Shown here: positions 42,934-51,104 of the stretch, piece after piece
Numbering within the stretch: position 1 is the first letter of the stretch
How the letters are laid out: each line of letters begins with the position of its first letter
DNA from: Streptomyces longispororuber
Lineage (GTDB): Bacteria > Actinomycetota > Actinomycetes > Streptomycetales > Streptomycetaceae
Direction of reading: 5' to 3'
Assembly (NCBI RefSeq): GCF_024448165.1
Contig: NZ_JAMOLN010000049.1
Span: 1-52,544, forward strand
Length of the DNA stretch: 52,544 nucleotides
Notes under the pieces: generated by a model
What the model was told of the DNA's origin: nothing
What the model saw: only the letters and a program-made list of their open reading frames with translations
Database searches by the model: none
Translations under genes and position numbers: made by a program

Positions 42934-43557
42934 ATGAGCCAGCACACGGGTGACCCGCGTGGCGCCCACCCTGACAAGCGCACATTGCGGCGGGAGTTCC
43001 TCGCGGTGAGGAACGCGTTGCCGGAGGATGACGTGCGGGAGACGGAAAGGGCTGTCGCCGAGCGCGCGCTCGACCTGGCCGAACTGGCGACGGCCCGCAC
43101 GGTGGCCGCGTACGTCTCCGTGGGCCGCGAGCCGGGCACGGGCACGCTCCTGGACGCCCTCCGCGCGCGCGGGACGCGGGTCCTGCTGCCGGTGCTGCTG
43201 GACGACAACGACCTGGACTGGGGCGCGTACGAAGGCGCTTCCTCGCTCGTCCGCGTCCGGCACCAGGGAAAGATGGCCCTCCTGGAACCGGGCGGCGAAC
43301 ACCTCGGGCCCGACGCCGTGCTGGCGGCGGACGCCGTCCTGCTGCCGGGGCTCGCCGTCGACGGGCGCGGGATGCGGCTCGGCCGGGGCGGCGGCTCGTA
43401 CGACCGGGTGCTGGCCCGGCTGGAGGCCGCCGGCGCACACCCGGCCCTCGTGGTGCTGCTGCACGACTTCGAGGTCGTCGCACATCTCCCCGAGGAGGCG
43501 CACGACAAGGCCGTGGACGCGGTCGTGACGCCCTCGGGGGTCCGGCGCTTCAACTAG
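42934..43557 (+). CDS. 5-formyltetrahydrofolate cyclo-ligase
   Basis: This 207-residue enzyme converts 5-formyl-THF to 5,10-methenyl-THF using ATP. Features: DKRTLRREFLAVRNALPEDDV at the N-terminus, VAAYVSVGREPGTGTLLDALRARGTRVLLPVL and the C-terminal signature LLPGLAVDGRGMRLGRGGGSYDRVL. The start is uncertain: ATG 42934 is chosen, but an in-frame ATG at 42901 would add 11 residues, and the AGGAGAG at 42912 lies too far from 42934. Divergent from galU. Confidence 0.9.
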   Translation: MSQHTGDPRGAHPDKRTLRREFLAVRNALPEDDVRETERAVAERALDLAELATARTVAAYVSVGREPGTGTLLDALRARGTRVLLPVLLDDNDLDWGAYEGASSLVRVRHQGKMALLEPGGEHLGPDAVLAADAVLLPGLAVDGRGMRLGRGGGSYDRVLARLEAAGAHPALVVLLHDFEVVAHLPEEAHDKAVDAVVTPSGVRRFN

Positions 43558-43573
43558 CCGCCCACCCATGCGA

Positions 43574-43605
43574 AAGGGGCCTCCACGCGCGCGCGGAGGC
43601 CCCTT
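43574..43605. terminator. Bidirectional terminator
   Basis: AAGGGGCCTCC (43574-43584) pairs perfectly with GGAGGCCCCTT (43595-43605) around a CG-repeat loop. It lies between the cyclo-ligase gene and the convergent penicillin acylase gene. Confidence 0.75.
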
Positions 43606-43633
43606 CTCGTCTTCCCGCCTTCTCGTCGGATCG

Positions 43634-46414
43634 CTACGGCTTCAGGACCAGCGTGTCCGAGGTGTTGTCGCCGACGGCCTTGTCCGTGAAGTGCCACGGC
43701 AGCAGCTCGCCCTTGATCCACTTGTCGGTCTGGTCCGTGTAGTGGGAGCTGAAGGTGTGGCCCGAAGCGCCGGTGAGGTTGATCCACCTGGACTTGTCGA
43801 GATCATCCAGGTTCACCACCATCCGCATCGACGGCACCCAGTTGACCCCGTAGCCGCCCGCCGCGTTCCAGCCGGTCGCGTTCACCGCCGCCTCGCCGCC
43901 GCCGAGCTTCCAGGGGCCGCGGTTGAGCACGTACTGCAGCCAGCCGGGACCCGCCGTGCCGAGGGTCTGGTTCTTCAGCTCCAGCTTGTGCAGCCGGCCC
44001 CAGCTCCAGGTGTCGATGTCCTTGCCGAGCTTGGCCGTCAGGTCCCAGCGCGCGTCCTTCAGGGCGCGGCCGAACAGCTGGTCGCGGTTGACGGAGGCCT
44101 TGTCGGTGCGCGTCTTCGGCGCCTGCCACCACTCGCTCTTCTGGTCCTTGAGGATGGTGCGCACGACCTGGAACCAGCGGTCGCCGCCGTCCGGCTGCGC
44201 CGAGTCCGCGTCCCGCTCACCGCACTCGCGCACCTTGCGGTCCTCGTCGGCCGGGCCCGTGGTGTCGACCGGGGTGACGCTCAGGCACTGGCCCTTGACC
44301 CGCAGCTCCTTGGGCAGCTTGTTGCCGAAGGCGAGCTTCAGGATGTTGCGCCAGACCGAGTTGAAGTAGGCGGCCGCCGCCGAGTCCGGGTTCTGGGTGT
44401 AGTCCCAGTTCTCCAGGAGCTGCTGCGCCTCCCTGACGTCCTTGTCCTTGACGTCGATCTTCAACAGGTAGGGCACCAGCAGCTTCGCGATCTCGCTGCT
44501 GTTGTCCATCTGCATGGTGCGCATGTCGTCGGTGGAGATCTTGCCGCCGTCCTTGATCTTCGACTCGATCAGGTCGGTGATGCGCTGGCTGCGGGTGCCG
44601 TAGCCCCAGTCCGTGGTGAGCGTGTACGGGTAGTCCTCGCCGACCACGGCCTGGTTGGCCGTGACGATGTAGCCGCGCTCGGGGTCGTACTCGTAGGGCA
44701 GCTCGCTCTGCTTGATGAAGCCGGTCCAGCGGTACTTGGAGTCCCAGCCCGGCGACGGCAGCGAGCCGTCACCCTCGCCGCGGATCGGGATGCGGCCCGG
44801 CAGCTGGTAGCCGATGTGGCCCTCGGTGTCGGCGTACGTGAGGTTCTGCGAGGGCACCTGGAAGTCGGCGGCCGCCTTGCGGAAGTCGCTCCAGTTCTGC
44901 GCCCTGTCGATCTCGAAGACCGCGTCCATCGTGTTGCCGGGCGTCAGCGCGGTCCAGCGCAGCGCGACCCCGTAGCCGTCGCCGCGGTCGGGTGCCGTGG
45001 CGTCGACCGAGGCCTTCTTGCCGACCTTGACGAGCTCGTCGTTGCGGTCGGAGACCAGCGGCCCGTTGTTGGTCTCGCGGACGGTGATCGTCTTGTCGCT
45101 GCCGCCGGCGACCTTGATGACTTCCTTGCGGGTCTTGAACGGCAGCGTCTTGTCGTCGTACGTGTAGCCGTCGCCGTTGAACCGCTCCAGGTAGAGGTCG
45201 GTGACGTCGGCGCCCGAGTTGGTCAGGCCCCAGGAGATCTTGCCGTTGTGGCCGATGATCACGCCCGGCATGCCGGCGAACGTGTAGCCCGACACGTCGT
45301 ACTGGCACTTGCTGGAGACGCTCGTGCAGTGCAGGCCCATCTGGTACCAGACCGAGGGCAGTTGCGGCGCCAGGTGCGGGTCGTTGGCGAGCAGCGGCTT
45401 GCCGGTGATGGTGTGGTCGCCCGAGACCACCCAGGAGTTGGAGCCGATGCCGTTGCCGTTCGGTCCCAGGCCCGCGGAGTCGGGGATCTGGTCCAGGACG
45501 TCGGCGACCCCGCCGAGCTGGCTCTGGAGGTCGCCGGGGGCCTGTGTGCCGCCCGTCAGGCCGGTGCCCGCGGCGCCGCCCGTCAGGCCGGTGCCCGCGG
45601 CGCCGCCGGTGGACTGCGTGGCGGAGGCGGAGGCGGCCGGGTCGTAGGACTTCGTGGCGCTGTTGTAGGCGCCCTCCTGCACGATCGGCTTGTTCCGGTC
45701 GTACGGGTAGGCGGGGTAGAGGTCCTTGATCTGCTGCGGGCCCAGGCGGCTCGTCATCAGCGAGCGGTCGATCTCGTCCTGCATGTTGCCGCGCAGGTCC
45801 CAGGCCATCGCCTTCAGCCAGGCCACCGAGTCGACCGGCGTCCACTTCTGCGGCTTGTAGTCGTTCTCGAAGCCGAGTGCCACGTACTCGGCCGAGATCT
45901 CCTTGCCGCTCTTGCCCGCCAGGTAGGCGTTGACCCCCTTGGCGTACGCCTGGAGGTACTTCTTGGTCTCCGGCGAGAGCTTGGACTCGTACTCCTCCTG
46001 CGCGACCCGGTGCCAGCCCAGGGTCCGCAGGAACTCATCGGTCTTGACCTGGCTCTTGCCGAACATCTCGGAGAGCCGACCGGAGGTCGTATGGCGGCGC
46101 ACGTCCATCTCGTAGAAGCGGTCCTGCGCCTGGACGTAGCCCTGCGCCATGAACAGGTCCTCGTCCGAGGAGGCGTAGATCTGCGGGATGCCGTAGCCGT
46201 CCCGCTTGACCTGCACGGGTCCGTCGAGCCCGTCCATGTCGGCGGAGCCCGTGGTCTGTGGCATGGAGGCGCGCACGCCGTCCACGCTCCAGTAGGCGCC
46301 GTATCCGATGCCCGCGACGACGGCCAACACCAGGACGATCACGATCAGTCGGGCTCGGCGCCCCTTCTTCTTGCCGGGCTGGCGGCCGGAAGAGGCGTTC
46401 GTAGTGGAGGGCAT
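43634..46414 (-). CDS. Penicillin acylase family protein, membrane-anchored
   Basis: This 926-residue Ntn-hydrolase precursor has an N-terminal anchor (about 21-45) after a Lys/Arg-rich stretch, an alpha region, a linker, and a beta region beginning at the autocleavage site G324-S325 in GSNSWVVSG. Ser325 would be the catalytic N-terminal nucleophile; downstream are NDPHLAPQLPSVWYQM and GNTMDAVFEIDRA. Family members hydrolyse beta-lactam side chains or acyl-homoserine lactones; the substrate here is unknown. Near the cleavage site the linker has a short tandem repeat. RBS AAGGA precedes ATG 46414. Divergent from the antiporter gene. Confidence 0.9.
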   Translation of the reverse strand: MPSTTNASSGRQPGKKKGRRARLIVIVLVLAVVAGIGYGAYWSVDGVRASMPQTTGSADMDGLDGPVQVKRDGYGIPQIYASSDEDLFMAQGYVQAQDRFYEMDVRRHTTSGRLSEMFGKSQVKTDEFLRTLGWHRVAQEEYESKLSPETKKYLQAYAKGVNAYLAGKSGKEISAEYVALGFENDYKPQKWTPVDSVAWLKAMAWDLRGNMQDEIDRSLMTSRLGPQQIKDLYPAYPYDRNKPIVQEGAYNSATKSYDPAASASATQSTGGAAGTGLTGGAAGTGLTGGTQAPGDLQSQLGGVADVLDQIPDSAGLGPNGNGIGSNSWVVSGDHTITGKPLLANDPHLAPQLPSVWYQMGLHCTSVSSKCQYDVSGYTFAGMPGVIIGHNGKISWGLTNSGADVTDLYLERFNGDGYTYDDKTLPFKTRKEVIKVAGGSDKTITVRETNNGPLVSDRNDELVKVGKKASVDATAPDRGDGYGVALRWTALTPGNTMDAVFEIDRAQNWSDFRKAAADFQVPSQNLTYADTEGHIGYQLPGRIPIRGEGDGSLPSPGWDSKYRWTGFIKQSELPYEYDPERGYIVTANQAVVGEDYPYTLTTDWGYGTRSQRITDLIESKIKDGGKISTDDMRTMQMDNSSEIAKLLVPYLLKIDVKDKDVREAQQLLENWDYTQNPDSAAAAYFNSVWRNILKLAFGNKLPKELRVKGQCLSVTPVDTTGPADEDRKVRECGERDADSAQPDGGDRWFQVVRTILKDQKSEWWQAPKTRTDKASVNRDQLFGRALKDARWDLTAKLGKDIDTWSWGRLHKLELKNQTLGTAGPGWLQYVLNRGPWKLGGGEAAVNATGWNAAGGYGVNWVPSMRMVVNLDDLDKSRWINLTGASGHTFSSHYTDQTDKWIKGELLPWHFTDKAVGDNTSDTLVLKP
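45548..45610 (-). repeat. 27-bp tandem repeat in the penicillin acylase linker
   Basis: Two perfect 27-base copies (45548-45574 and 45575-45601) and a partial third encode TGGAAGTGL repeated in frame. The repeat lies in the spacer just before the autocleavage serine. Confidence 0.85.
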
Positions 46415-46599
46415 CGCGATCCTTGCTGTCCTTCGCTAGCGGCGGGCGAGAGCAACCATACGAGCAGTGCGGTGCGGGGCCGGACGCGGAGTCAAGAAGC
46501 GGGTGCCCGCGGGGCTTCCACAAGGCGGCCGGGCGTCAAGAACGCGTTAACGATTAGGTAAGGTAACGAAGTAACTCCGCAGCACGGAAGGAACAGCCC

Positions 46600-48105
46600 C
46601 TGACTGTCCACCACCTCAACCAGCTCCTGCTCGTCAGCGCTCTCGTGCTGCTCGTCGCGGTCGCCGCGGTGCGCATCTCCTCGCGCAGCGGGCTGCCAAG
46701 CCTGCTCCTGTACCTCGGCATCGGCATCGCCATGGGTCAGGACGGCATCGGCAACGTCTCCTTCAGCAACGCCGAGTTGACCCAGGTCATCGGATACGCG
46801 GCGCTCGTCGTGATCCTGGCCGAGGGCGGTCTGGGCACGAAGTGGAAGGAGATCAGACCGGCGCTCCCGGCGGCCGCCGCGCTGTCCCTCGCCGGCGTCG
46901 CGGTGAGCGTGGGCGTGACGGCGGCGGGTGCGCACTACCTGGTGGGCCTGGAATGGCGGCAGGCCCTCATCATCGGCGCGGTGGTGTCCTCCACGGACGC
47001 AGCGGCCGTTTTCTCCGTCCTACGTAAGGTGCCGCTCCCCTCGCGCATCACCGGCGTCCTGGAGGCGGAGTCCGGCTTCAACGACGCCCCCGTCGTCATC
47101 CTCGTCGTCGCGTTCTCCGCCGCGGGACCCGTGGAGCACTGGTACCACCTCATCGGCGAGATCGCCCTGGAGCTCACGATCGGCGCGGCGATAGGACTCG
47201 CGGTCGGGTGGCTCGGCTCCTACGGACTGCGCCACGTCGCGCTGCCCGCCTCCGGCCTCTACCCGATCGCCGTCATGGCCATCGCCACCGTCGCGTACGC
47301 CGCGGGCGCCATCGCCCACGGCAGCGGCTTCCTCGCCGTCTACCTGGCCTCCATGGTGATGGGCAACGCGAAGCTGCCGCACTGGCCGGCCACCCGCGGA
47401 TTCGCCGAGGGCCTCGGCTGGATCGCCCAGATCGGCATGTTCGTCCTGCTCGGTCTGCTCGTCACCCCGCACGAGCTGGCCGACGACATAGTGCCCGCAC
47501 TCCTCATCGGACTCGTGCTCACCGTGATCGCCCGCCCCCTGGAGGTCGTCATCAGCCTGGCGCCCTTCCGCATGCCGTGGCGGGAACAGGCCCTGATGTC
47601 GTGGGCGGGGCTGCGCGGCGCCGTGCCCATCATCCTGGCGACCATCCCGATGGTGACCGGCGTCGCCGGCAGCCGCCGCATCTTCAACATCGTCTTCGTC
47701 CTGGTCGTCGTCTACACCCTCGTCCAAGGGCCCACACTGCCCTGGCTGGCCAGGAAACTGCGGCTCGGGGAGGGCTCGGGGGCCGCCGACCTCGGCATCG
47801 AATCGGCGCCCCTGGAGCGCCTGCGCGGGCACCTGCTGTCCGTCTCCGTCCCCCAGGGCTCCCGGATGCACGGCGTGGAGGTCGGCGAACTGCGGCTGCC
47901 CAAGGGCGCCGCCGTCACCCTCGTCGTCCGCGACGGGACCTCCTTCGTGCCCGCACCCACCACGGTGCTGCGCACCAGCGACGAGCTGCTGGTCGTGGCC
48001 ACCGATCCGGTACGGGACGCGGCCGAGGCGCGCCTGCGGGCCGTCGCCCACGGCGGCAAGCTGGCCGGCTGGCTGGGCACGGGCGGCGACCCCACCACCC
48101 GTTGA
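46600..48105 (+). CDS. Potassium/proton antiporter with RCK_C domain, probable CTG start
   Basis: This cation:proton antiporter of about 501 residues has roughly 12 membrane helices (GLPSLLLYLGIGIAMGQDGIG, EGGLGTKWKEIRPALP, GAVVSSTDAAAVFSVLR, ESGFNDAPVVILV) and a C-terminal TrkA/RCK_C domain (about 415-490). The STDAAAV and ESGFNDAP motifs are those of NhaP/CPA1-type exchangers. An internal GTG at 46645 would cut into the first helix. The only upstream start in frame is CTG 46600, preceded by GGAAGGA seven bases upstream, with a stop codon 36 bases before. Divergent from the acylase gene across 185 bp. Confidence 0.85.
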   Translation: MTVHHLNQLLLVSALVLLVAVAAVRISSRSGLPSLLLYLGIGIAMGQDGIGNVSFSNAELTQVIGYAALVVILAEGGLGTKWKEIRPALPAAAALSLAGVAVSVGVTAAGAHYLVGLEWRQALIIGAVVSSTDAAAVFSVLRKVPLPSRITGVLEAESGFNDAPVVILVVAFSAAGPVEHWYHLIGEIALELTIGAAIGLAVGWLGSYGLRHVALPASGLYPIAVMAIATVAYAAGAIAHGSGFLAVYLASMVMGNAKLPHWPATRGFAEGLGWIAQIGMFVLLGLLVTPHELADDIVPALLIGLVLTVIARPLEVVISLAPFRMPWREQALMSWAGLRGAVPIILATIPMVTGVAGSRRIFNIVFVLVVVYTLVQGPTLPWLARKLRLGEGSGAADLGIESAPLERLRGHLLSVSVPQGSRMHGVEVGELRLPKGAAVTLVVRDGTSFVPAPTTVLRTSDELLVVATDPVRDAAEARLRAVAHGGKLAGWLGTGGDPTTR

Positions 48106-48378
48106 CCCCGTTACCATGGACCGGTCGGCCCACACCACGCTCGGGCCGGCCACGATTCCCAGATCCACAGTTCCACCGACTCTGCCTGACGTAGAGCCGG
48201 CGCGACCGCAAAGCGGCCGCGGTCCCCTTGCAGCACTTCGCTGATCTGCTTGGCCCAGGGCCTCTCCTGGCGCGGACCGTAGGTATCACTCGGTTCCCGG
48301 CGCATGAGGACGGCTCTCGGCGCGGCACCTTCTCGACCAGAGGGCGACGCGTCACCAGGCGGCAGAAAGGCAAGGGCC

Positions 48379-49671
48379 GTGCCGGACAAGGCCACGGTCA
48401 CCGAACCCGACTCGGGGCGAGCACGGCGCCCGGGCTACGGACAGCTGCTGCGCACCCGCGGGGCCTGGACGTTCCTGCTCCCCGGCTTCGCCGCGCGCCA
48501 GCCGTTCGCGATGCTGACCATCTCGATCGTGCTGCTCGTCCAGCACACCACCGGCTCGTACGGCACCGCGGGCGCGGTGTCCGCCACGACCGGTGTCTCC
48601 ATGGCGCTGTTCGCGCCCTGCACCGGCAAGCTGGCCGACCGCTTCGGGCAGCGCGCCGTGCTGCTCCCCGGCGTCCTCGTGCACACCGCATCGGGGCTCA
48701 CGCTGACCGCGCTGGCGCTCTCCGGGGCGCCCACCTGGTCCCTGTTCCTCGCGGCCGTGCCGACGGGCGCCTCCACGCCGCAGATCGGGCCCATGGTGCG
48801 GGCCCGCTGGGGCGTGCGGCTCCAGGGCTCGCCGCTGCTGCAGACCGCCGCCGCCTTCGAGTCGGTCACCGACGAGTTCACGTTCGTCCTCGGCCCGCTC
48901 TTCGCGACCGCCCTGTGCACCGGCATCGACCCGGCCGCCGGTCTGATCACCGAGGCCGCGCTGACCCTCGTCGGCGGCCTGCTGTTCGCCGCCCAGAAGC
49001 GCACCCAGCCCCCGGTGGGCCGGGCCGACGGGCACGCGCGCGTGGAGCACGCCTCCGCACTGCGGGTGCCGGGCGTGCGGGTCCTGATCGTGACGTTCCT
49101 CGGGATCGGCTCGGTCTTCGGCGGCATGCAGGTCTCGCTCGCCGCCTACACGGAGGCGATCGGCGAGCCCGGCATGAACGGCGTCCTGTACGGGATCTTC
49201 GCCGCGGGCAACATGCTCTCCGGCATCGTCTGCGGCGCCATCGCCTGGAAGGTCTCCCCGCAGCGCCGCCTCCTGGTCGCCTACACGGCGCTCGCCGTGA
49301 TGGCGTCCGGCCTGTGGGCGGCGCAGTCCGTGCTGCTGCTCGCCGGGCTCGGCCTGCTGGTCGGCGTGTGCATCGCGCCCGCCCTGATCACCGGCTACAC
49401 GCTCGTCGAGAAGATCGTCCCCGCGGGCTCCCGCACCGAGGCGTTCACCTGGCTGACCGGGGCGGTCGCACTCGGCCAGGCGGCGGCCGTGACGGTGGCG
49501 GGACAGCTGGAGGACCGGTTCTGGGACGGGGCCGGATTCCTGGTCCCGATGGGCGGCACCGTGCTCGCCCTGATGCTCATGTTCCTGCTGCGTTCGCGGC
49601 TCGCTCCGCCCTCCGCGGGGCGGACCGTGGCACGTGGCGTCGGTCACCGCGTGCCGGTGGCAGTGGACTGA
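48379..49671 (+). CDS. MFS transporter
   Basis: This 430-residue protein has 12 hydrophobic helices in two halves. The loop after helix 2 reads GKLADRFGQRAVLLPG, the MFS motif A (GxLaDrxGrr). ESVTDEFTFVLGPLFATAL in helix 5 resembles the drug-efflux motif. Substrate unknown. GTG 48379 has AAGG upstream; an ATG at 48304 would add 25 residues rich in Arg and Gly that look unlike protein. The 273-bp region before it holds no gene I can support. Confidence 0.87.
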   Translation: MPDKATVTEPDSGRARRPGYGQLLRTRGAWTFLLPGFAARQPFAMLTISIVLLVQHTTGSYGTAGAVSATTGVSMALFAPCTGKLADRFGQRAVLLPGVLVHTASGLTLTALALSGAPTWSLFLAAVPTGASTPQIGPMVRARWGVRLQGSPLLQTAAAFESVTDEFTFVLGPLFATALCTGIDPAAGLITEAALTLVGGLLFAAQKRTQPPVGRADGHARVEHASALRVPGVRVLIVTFLGIGSVFGGMQVSLAAYTEAIGEPGMNGVLYGIFAAGNMLSGIVCGAIAWKVSPQRRLLVAYTALAVMASGLWAAQSVLLLAGLGLLVGVCIAPALITGYTLVEKIVPAGSRTEAFTWLTGAVALGQAAAVTVAGQLEDRFWDGAGFLVPMGGTVLALMLMFLLRSRLAPPSAGRTVARGVGHRVPVAVD

Positions 49672-49692
49672 TCCCGTGGAATAGGCCACTAT
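49664..49692 (+). promoter_or_regulatory. Promoter of the fmdB-type gene
   Basis: TGGACT (49664-49669) and CACTAT (49687-49692) are 17 bases apart, a near-consensus -35 with an acceptable -10. The -35 overlaps the stop codon of the MFS gene. Confidence 0.55.
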
Positions 49693-49701
49693 GGAGCGTC
49701 G

Positions 49702-49728
49702 TTAGCACTCATTGAGTGAGAGTGCCAG
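49702..49728. promoter_or_regulatory. CIRCE-like HrcA operator upstream of the fmdB-type gene
   Basis: TTAGCACTC-N9-GAGTGCCAG matches the CIRCE consensus (TTAGCACTC-N9-GAGTGCTAA) perfectly in the left arm and at seven of nine positions in the right arm, with the correct nine-base spacer. It begins ten bases after the -10 and ends 12 bases before the start codon, running into the AGGAGGAA ribosome site. CIRCE is bound by HrcA, the repressor of groESL genes. Confidence 0.7.
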
Positions 49729-49740
49729 GAGGAAGACACA

Positions 49741-50097
49741 GTGCCGACTTACCAGTACCAGTGCACCGAGTGCGGCGAGGGCCTCGAGGCGGTGCAGAAG
49801 TTCACCGACGACGCCCTGACCGAGTGCCCCAACTGCGGTGGCCGCCTGAAGAAGGTGTTCTCGGCCGTCGGCATCGTCTTCAAGGGCTCCGGCTTCTACC
49901 GCAACGACAGCCGCGGCTCCTCGTCGAGCAGCAGCCCGGCGTCGTCCTCGGCATCGAAGACATCGGGCTCGTCGGAGTCGAAGTCGACCTCGTCGACGTC
50001 CTCCGACTCGAAGTCGGCCTCGACCGCATCGTCGAGTTCGTCGGGTTCGTCGAGCTCCTCCAGCAGCTCTTCCGGCTCGTCGTCGTCCGCCGCCTAG
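49741..50097 (+). CDS. FmdB family zinc-ribbon protein with Ser-rich tail
   Basis: This 118-residue protein has a FmdB/CxxC_CxxC_SSSS zinc ribbon in its first 50 residues (C8-x2-C11 and C29-x2-C32). The tail from about 58 onwards is almost only Ser, with some Thr, Lys, Glu and Gly. The domain matches the family's standard MPTYQYxCxxCG start. Function unproven; FmdB was first named from a formamidase operon. GTG 49741 has a perfect AGGAGGAA upstream. It is probably heat-shock controlled through the CIRCE-like site. Confidence 0.9.
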   Translation: MPTYQYQCTECGEGLEAVQKFTDDALTECPNCGGRLKKVFSAVGIVFKGSGFYRNDSRGSSSSSSPASSSASKTSGSSESKSTSSTSSDSKSASTASSSSSGSSSSSSSSSGSSSSAA

Positions 50098-50135
50098 GCG
50101 CGACCCACTCCGACGGCGTCCCACGGCGTCCCACG

Positions 50136-50164
50136 AGACCCTGTCGTCCCCGACGGCAGGGTCT
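50136..50164 (+). terminator. Terminator after the fmdB-type gene
   Basis: AGACCCTG and CAGGGTCT form an 8-bp stem around an inner partial TCG/CGA pairing, 38 bases past the stop codon. Confidence 0.55.
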
Positions 50165-50183
50165 TCGGCGTTCCCGCCTTGGC

Positions 50184-50189
50184 TACTGT
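50184..50189 (+). promoter_or_regulatory. Putative -10 of a leaderless mtnP transcript
   Basis: TACTGT, seven bases, then ATG at 50197; no ribosome site. It lies just after the fmdB terminator, so an own promoter is needed. Confidence 0.45.
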
Positions 50190-50196
50190 GCTGACC

Positions 50197-51051
50197 ATGG
50201 CGACCAACGCGACCCCACGCACCGAGGCCGAGATCGGCGTGATCGGCGGCTCAGGCTTCTACTCGTTCCTGGACGACGTGACCGAGATCCAGGTGGACAC
50301 CCCCTACGGCCCGCCCAGCGACTCGCTCTTCCTCGGCGAGATCGCCGGGCGCCGGGTCGCCTTCCTGCCCCGGCACGGCCGCGGCCACCATCTGCCGCCG
50401 CACCGCATCAACTACCGCGCCAACCTGTGGGCGCTGCGCTCGGTCGGCGTGCGCCAGGTGCTCGGCCCGTGCGCGGTGGGCGGTCTGCGGCCCGAGTACG
50501 GGCCGGGGACGCTGCTGGTCCCCGACCAGTTCGTGGACCGTACGAAGTCCCGCGCGCAGACCTACTTCGACGGCCACCCGCTGCCGGACGGCACCGTGCC
50601 GAACGTCGTGCACGTCTCGCCGGCCGACCCGTACTGCCCGGTGGGGCGCAAGGTCGTGGTGAAGGCCGCACGCGGCAAGGACTGGGAGCCGGTGGACGGC
50701 GGGACGCTCGTCGTCGTCGAAGGTCCCCGCTTCTCGACCCGGGCCGAATCGCGGTGGCATGCCGCGATGGGCTGGTCGGTGGTCGGCATGACCGGGCACC
50801 CGGAGGCGATGCTCGCCCGTGAACTGGAGCTCTGCTACACGTCGCTGACCCTGGTCACGGACCTGGACGCGGGGGCGGAGAGCGGTGAGGGCGTCTCGCA
50901 CGACGAGGTGCTCCAGGTGTTCGCGGCGAACGTGGACCGGTTGCGCACGGTGCTCTTCGACGCGGTCGCCGGGCTTCCGGCCACCGGCGAGCGGGACTGC
51001 CTGTGCCCGGCCGCGCTCGGCGGGATGGACCCGGGGATCCGGCTGCCGTGA
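50197..51051 (+). CDS. mtnP: S-methyl-5'-thioadenosine phosphorylase-like (PNP/MTAP family)
   Basis: This 284-residue nucleoside phosphorylase has IGVIGGSGFY (phosphate loop), LPRHGRGHHLPPHRINYRANLWALRSVGVRQV, QFVDRT, EGPRFSTRAE and VGMTGHPEAMLARELELCYTSLTLVTDLDAG. It should cleave methylthioadenosine or a related purine nucleoside with phosphate. MTAP and MTIP/PNP subtypes differ by few residues, so the exact substrate is an inference. ATG 50197 fits the -10 hexamer seven bases upstream; the frame opens at 50179 without support. Confidence 0.88.
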   Translation: MATNATPRTEAEIGVIGGSGFYSFLDDVTEIQVDTPYGPPSDSLFLGEIAGRRVAFLPRHGRGHHLPPHRINYRANLWALRSVGVRQVLGPCAVGGLRPEYGPGTLLVPDQFVDRTKSRAQTYFDGHPLPDGTVPNVVHVSPADPYCPVGRKVVVKAARGKDWEPVDGGTLVVVEGPRFSTRAESRWHAAMGWSVVGMTGHPEAMLARELELCYTSLTLVTDLDAGAESGEGVSHDEVLQVFAANVDRLRTVLFDAVAGLPATGERDCLCPAALGGMDPGIRLP

Positions 51052-51060
51052 TCCGTCGCG

Positions 51061-51104
51061 CGGCCTGAACCTCCCGTTCGGGCGGCCTGAACCTCCCGTT
51101 CGGG
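51061..51104. repeat. 22-bp perfect tandem repeat
   Basis: Two contiguous, identical 22-base units begin 9 bases after the mtnP stop codon (unit starts CGGCCTGAACCTCCCG). No protein or stem-loop explains it; it may be a recent slippage duplication. Confidence 0.9.

Noticed and set aside
46540..46600. Iron box (DmdR/IdeR) in the antiporter promoter
   Set aside because: TTAGGTAAGG resembles the left half of an iron box but the right half does not match.
48111..48401. Minus-strand small frames in the gap before the MFS gene
   Set aside because: Arg/Pro-rich, no ribosome site or recognisable domain, and they overlap the MFS 5' end.
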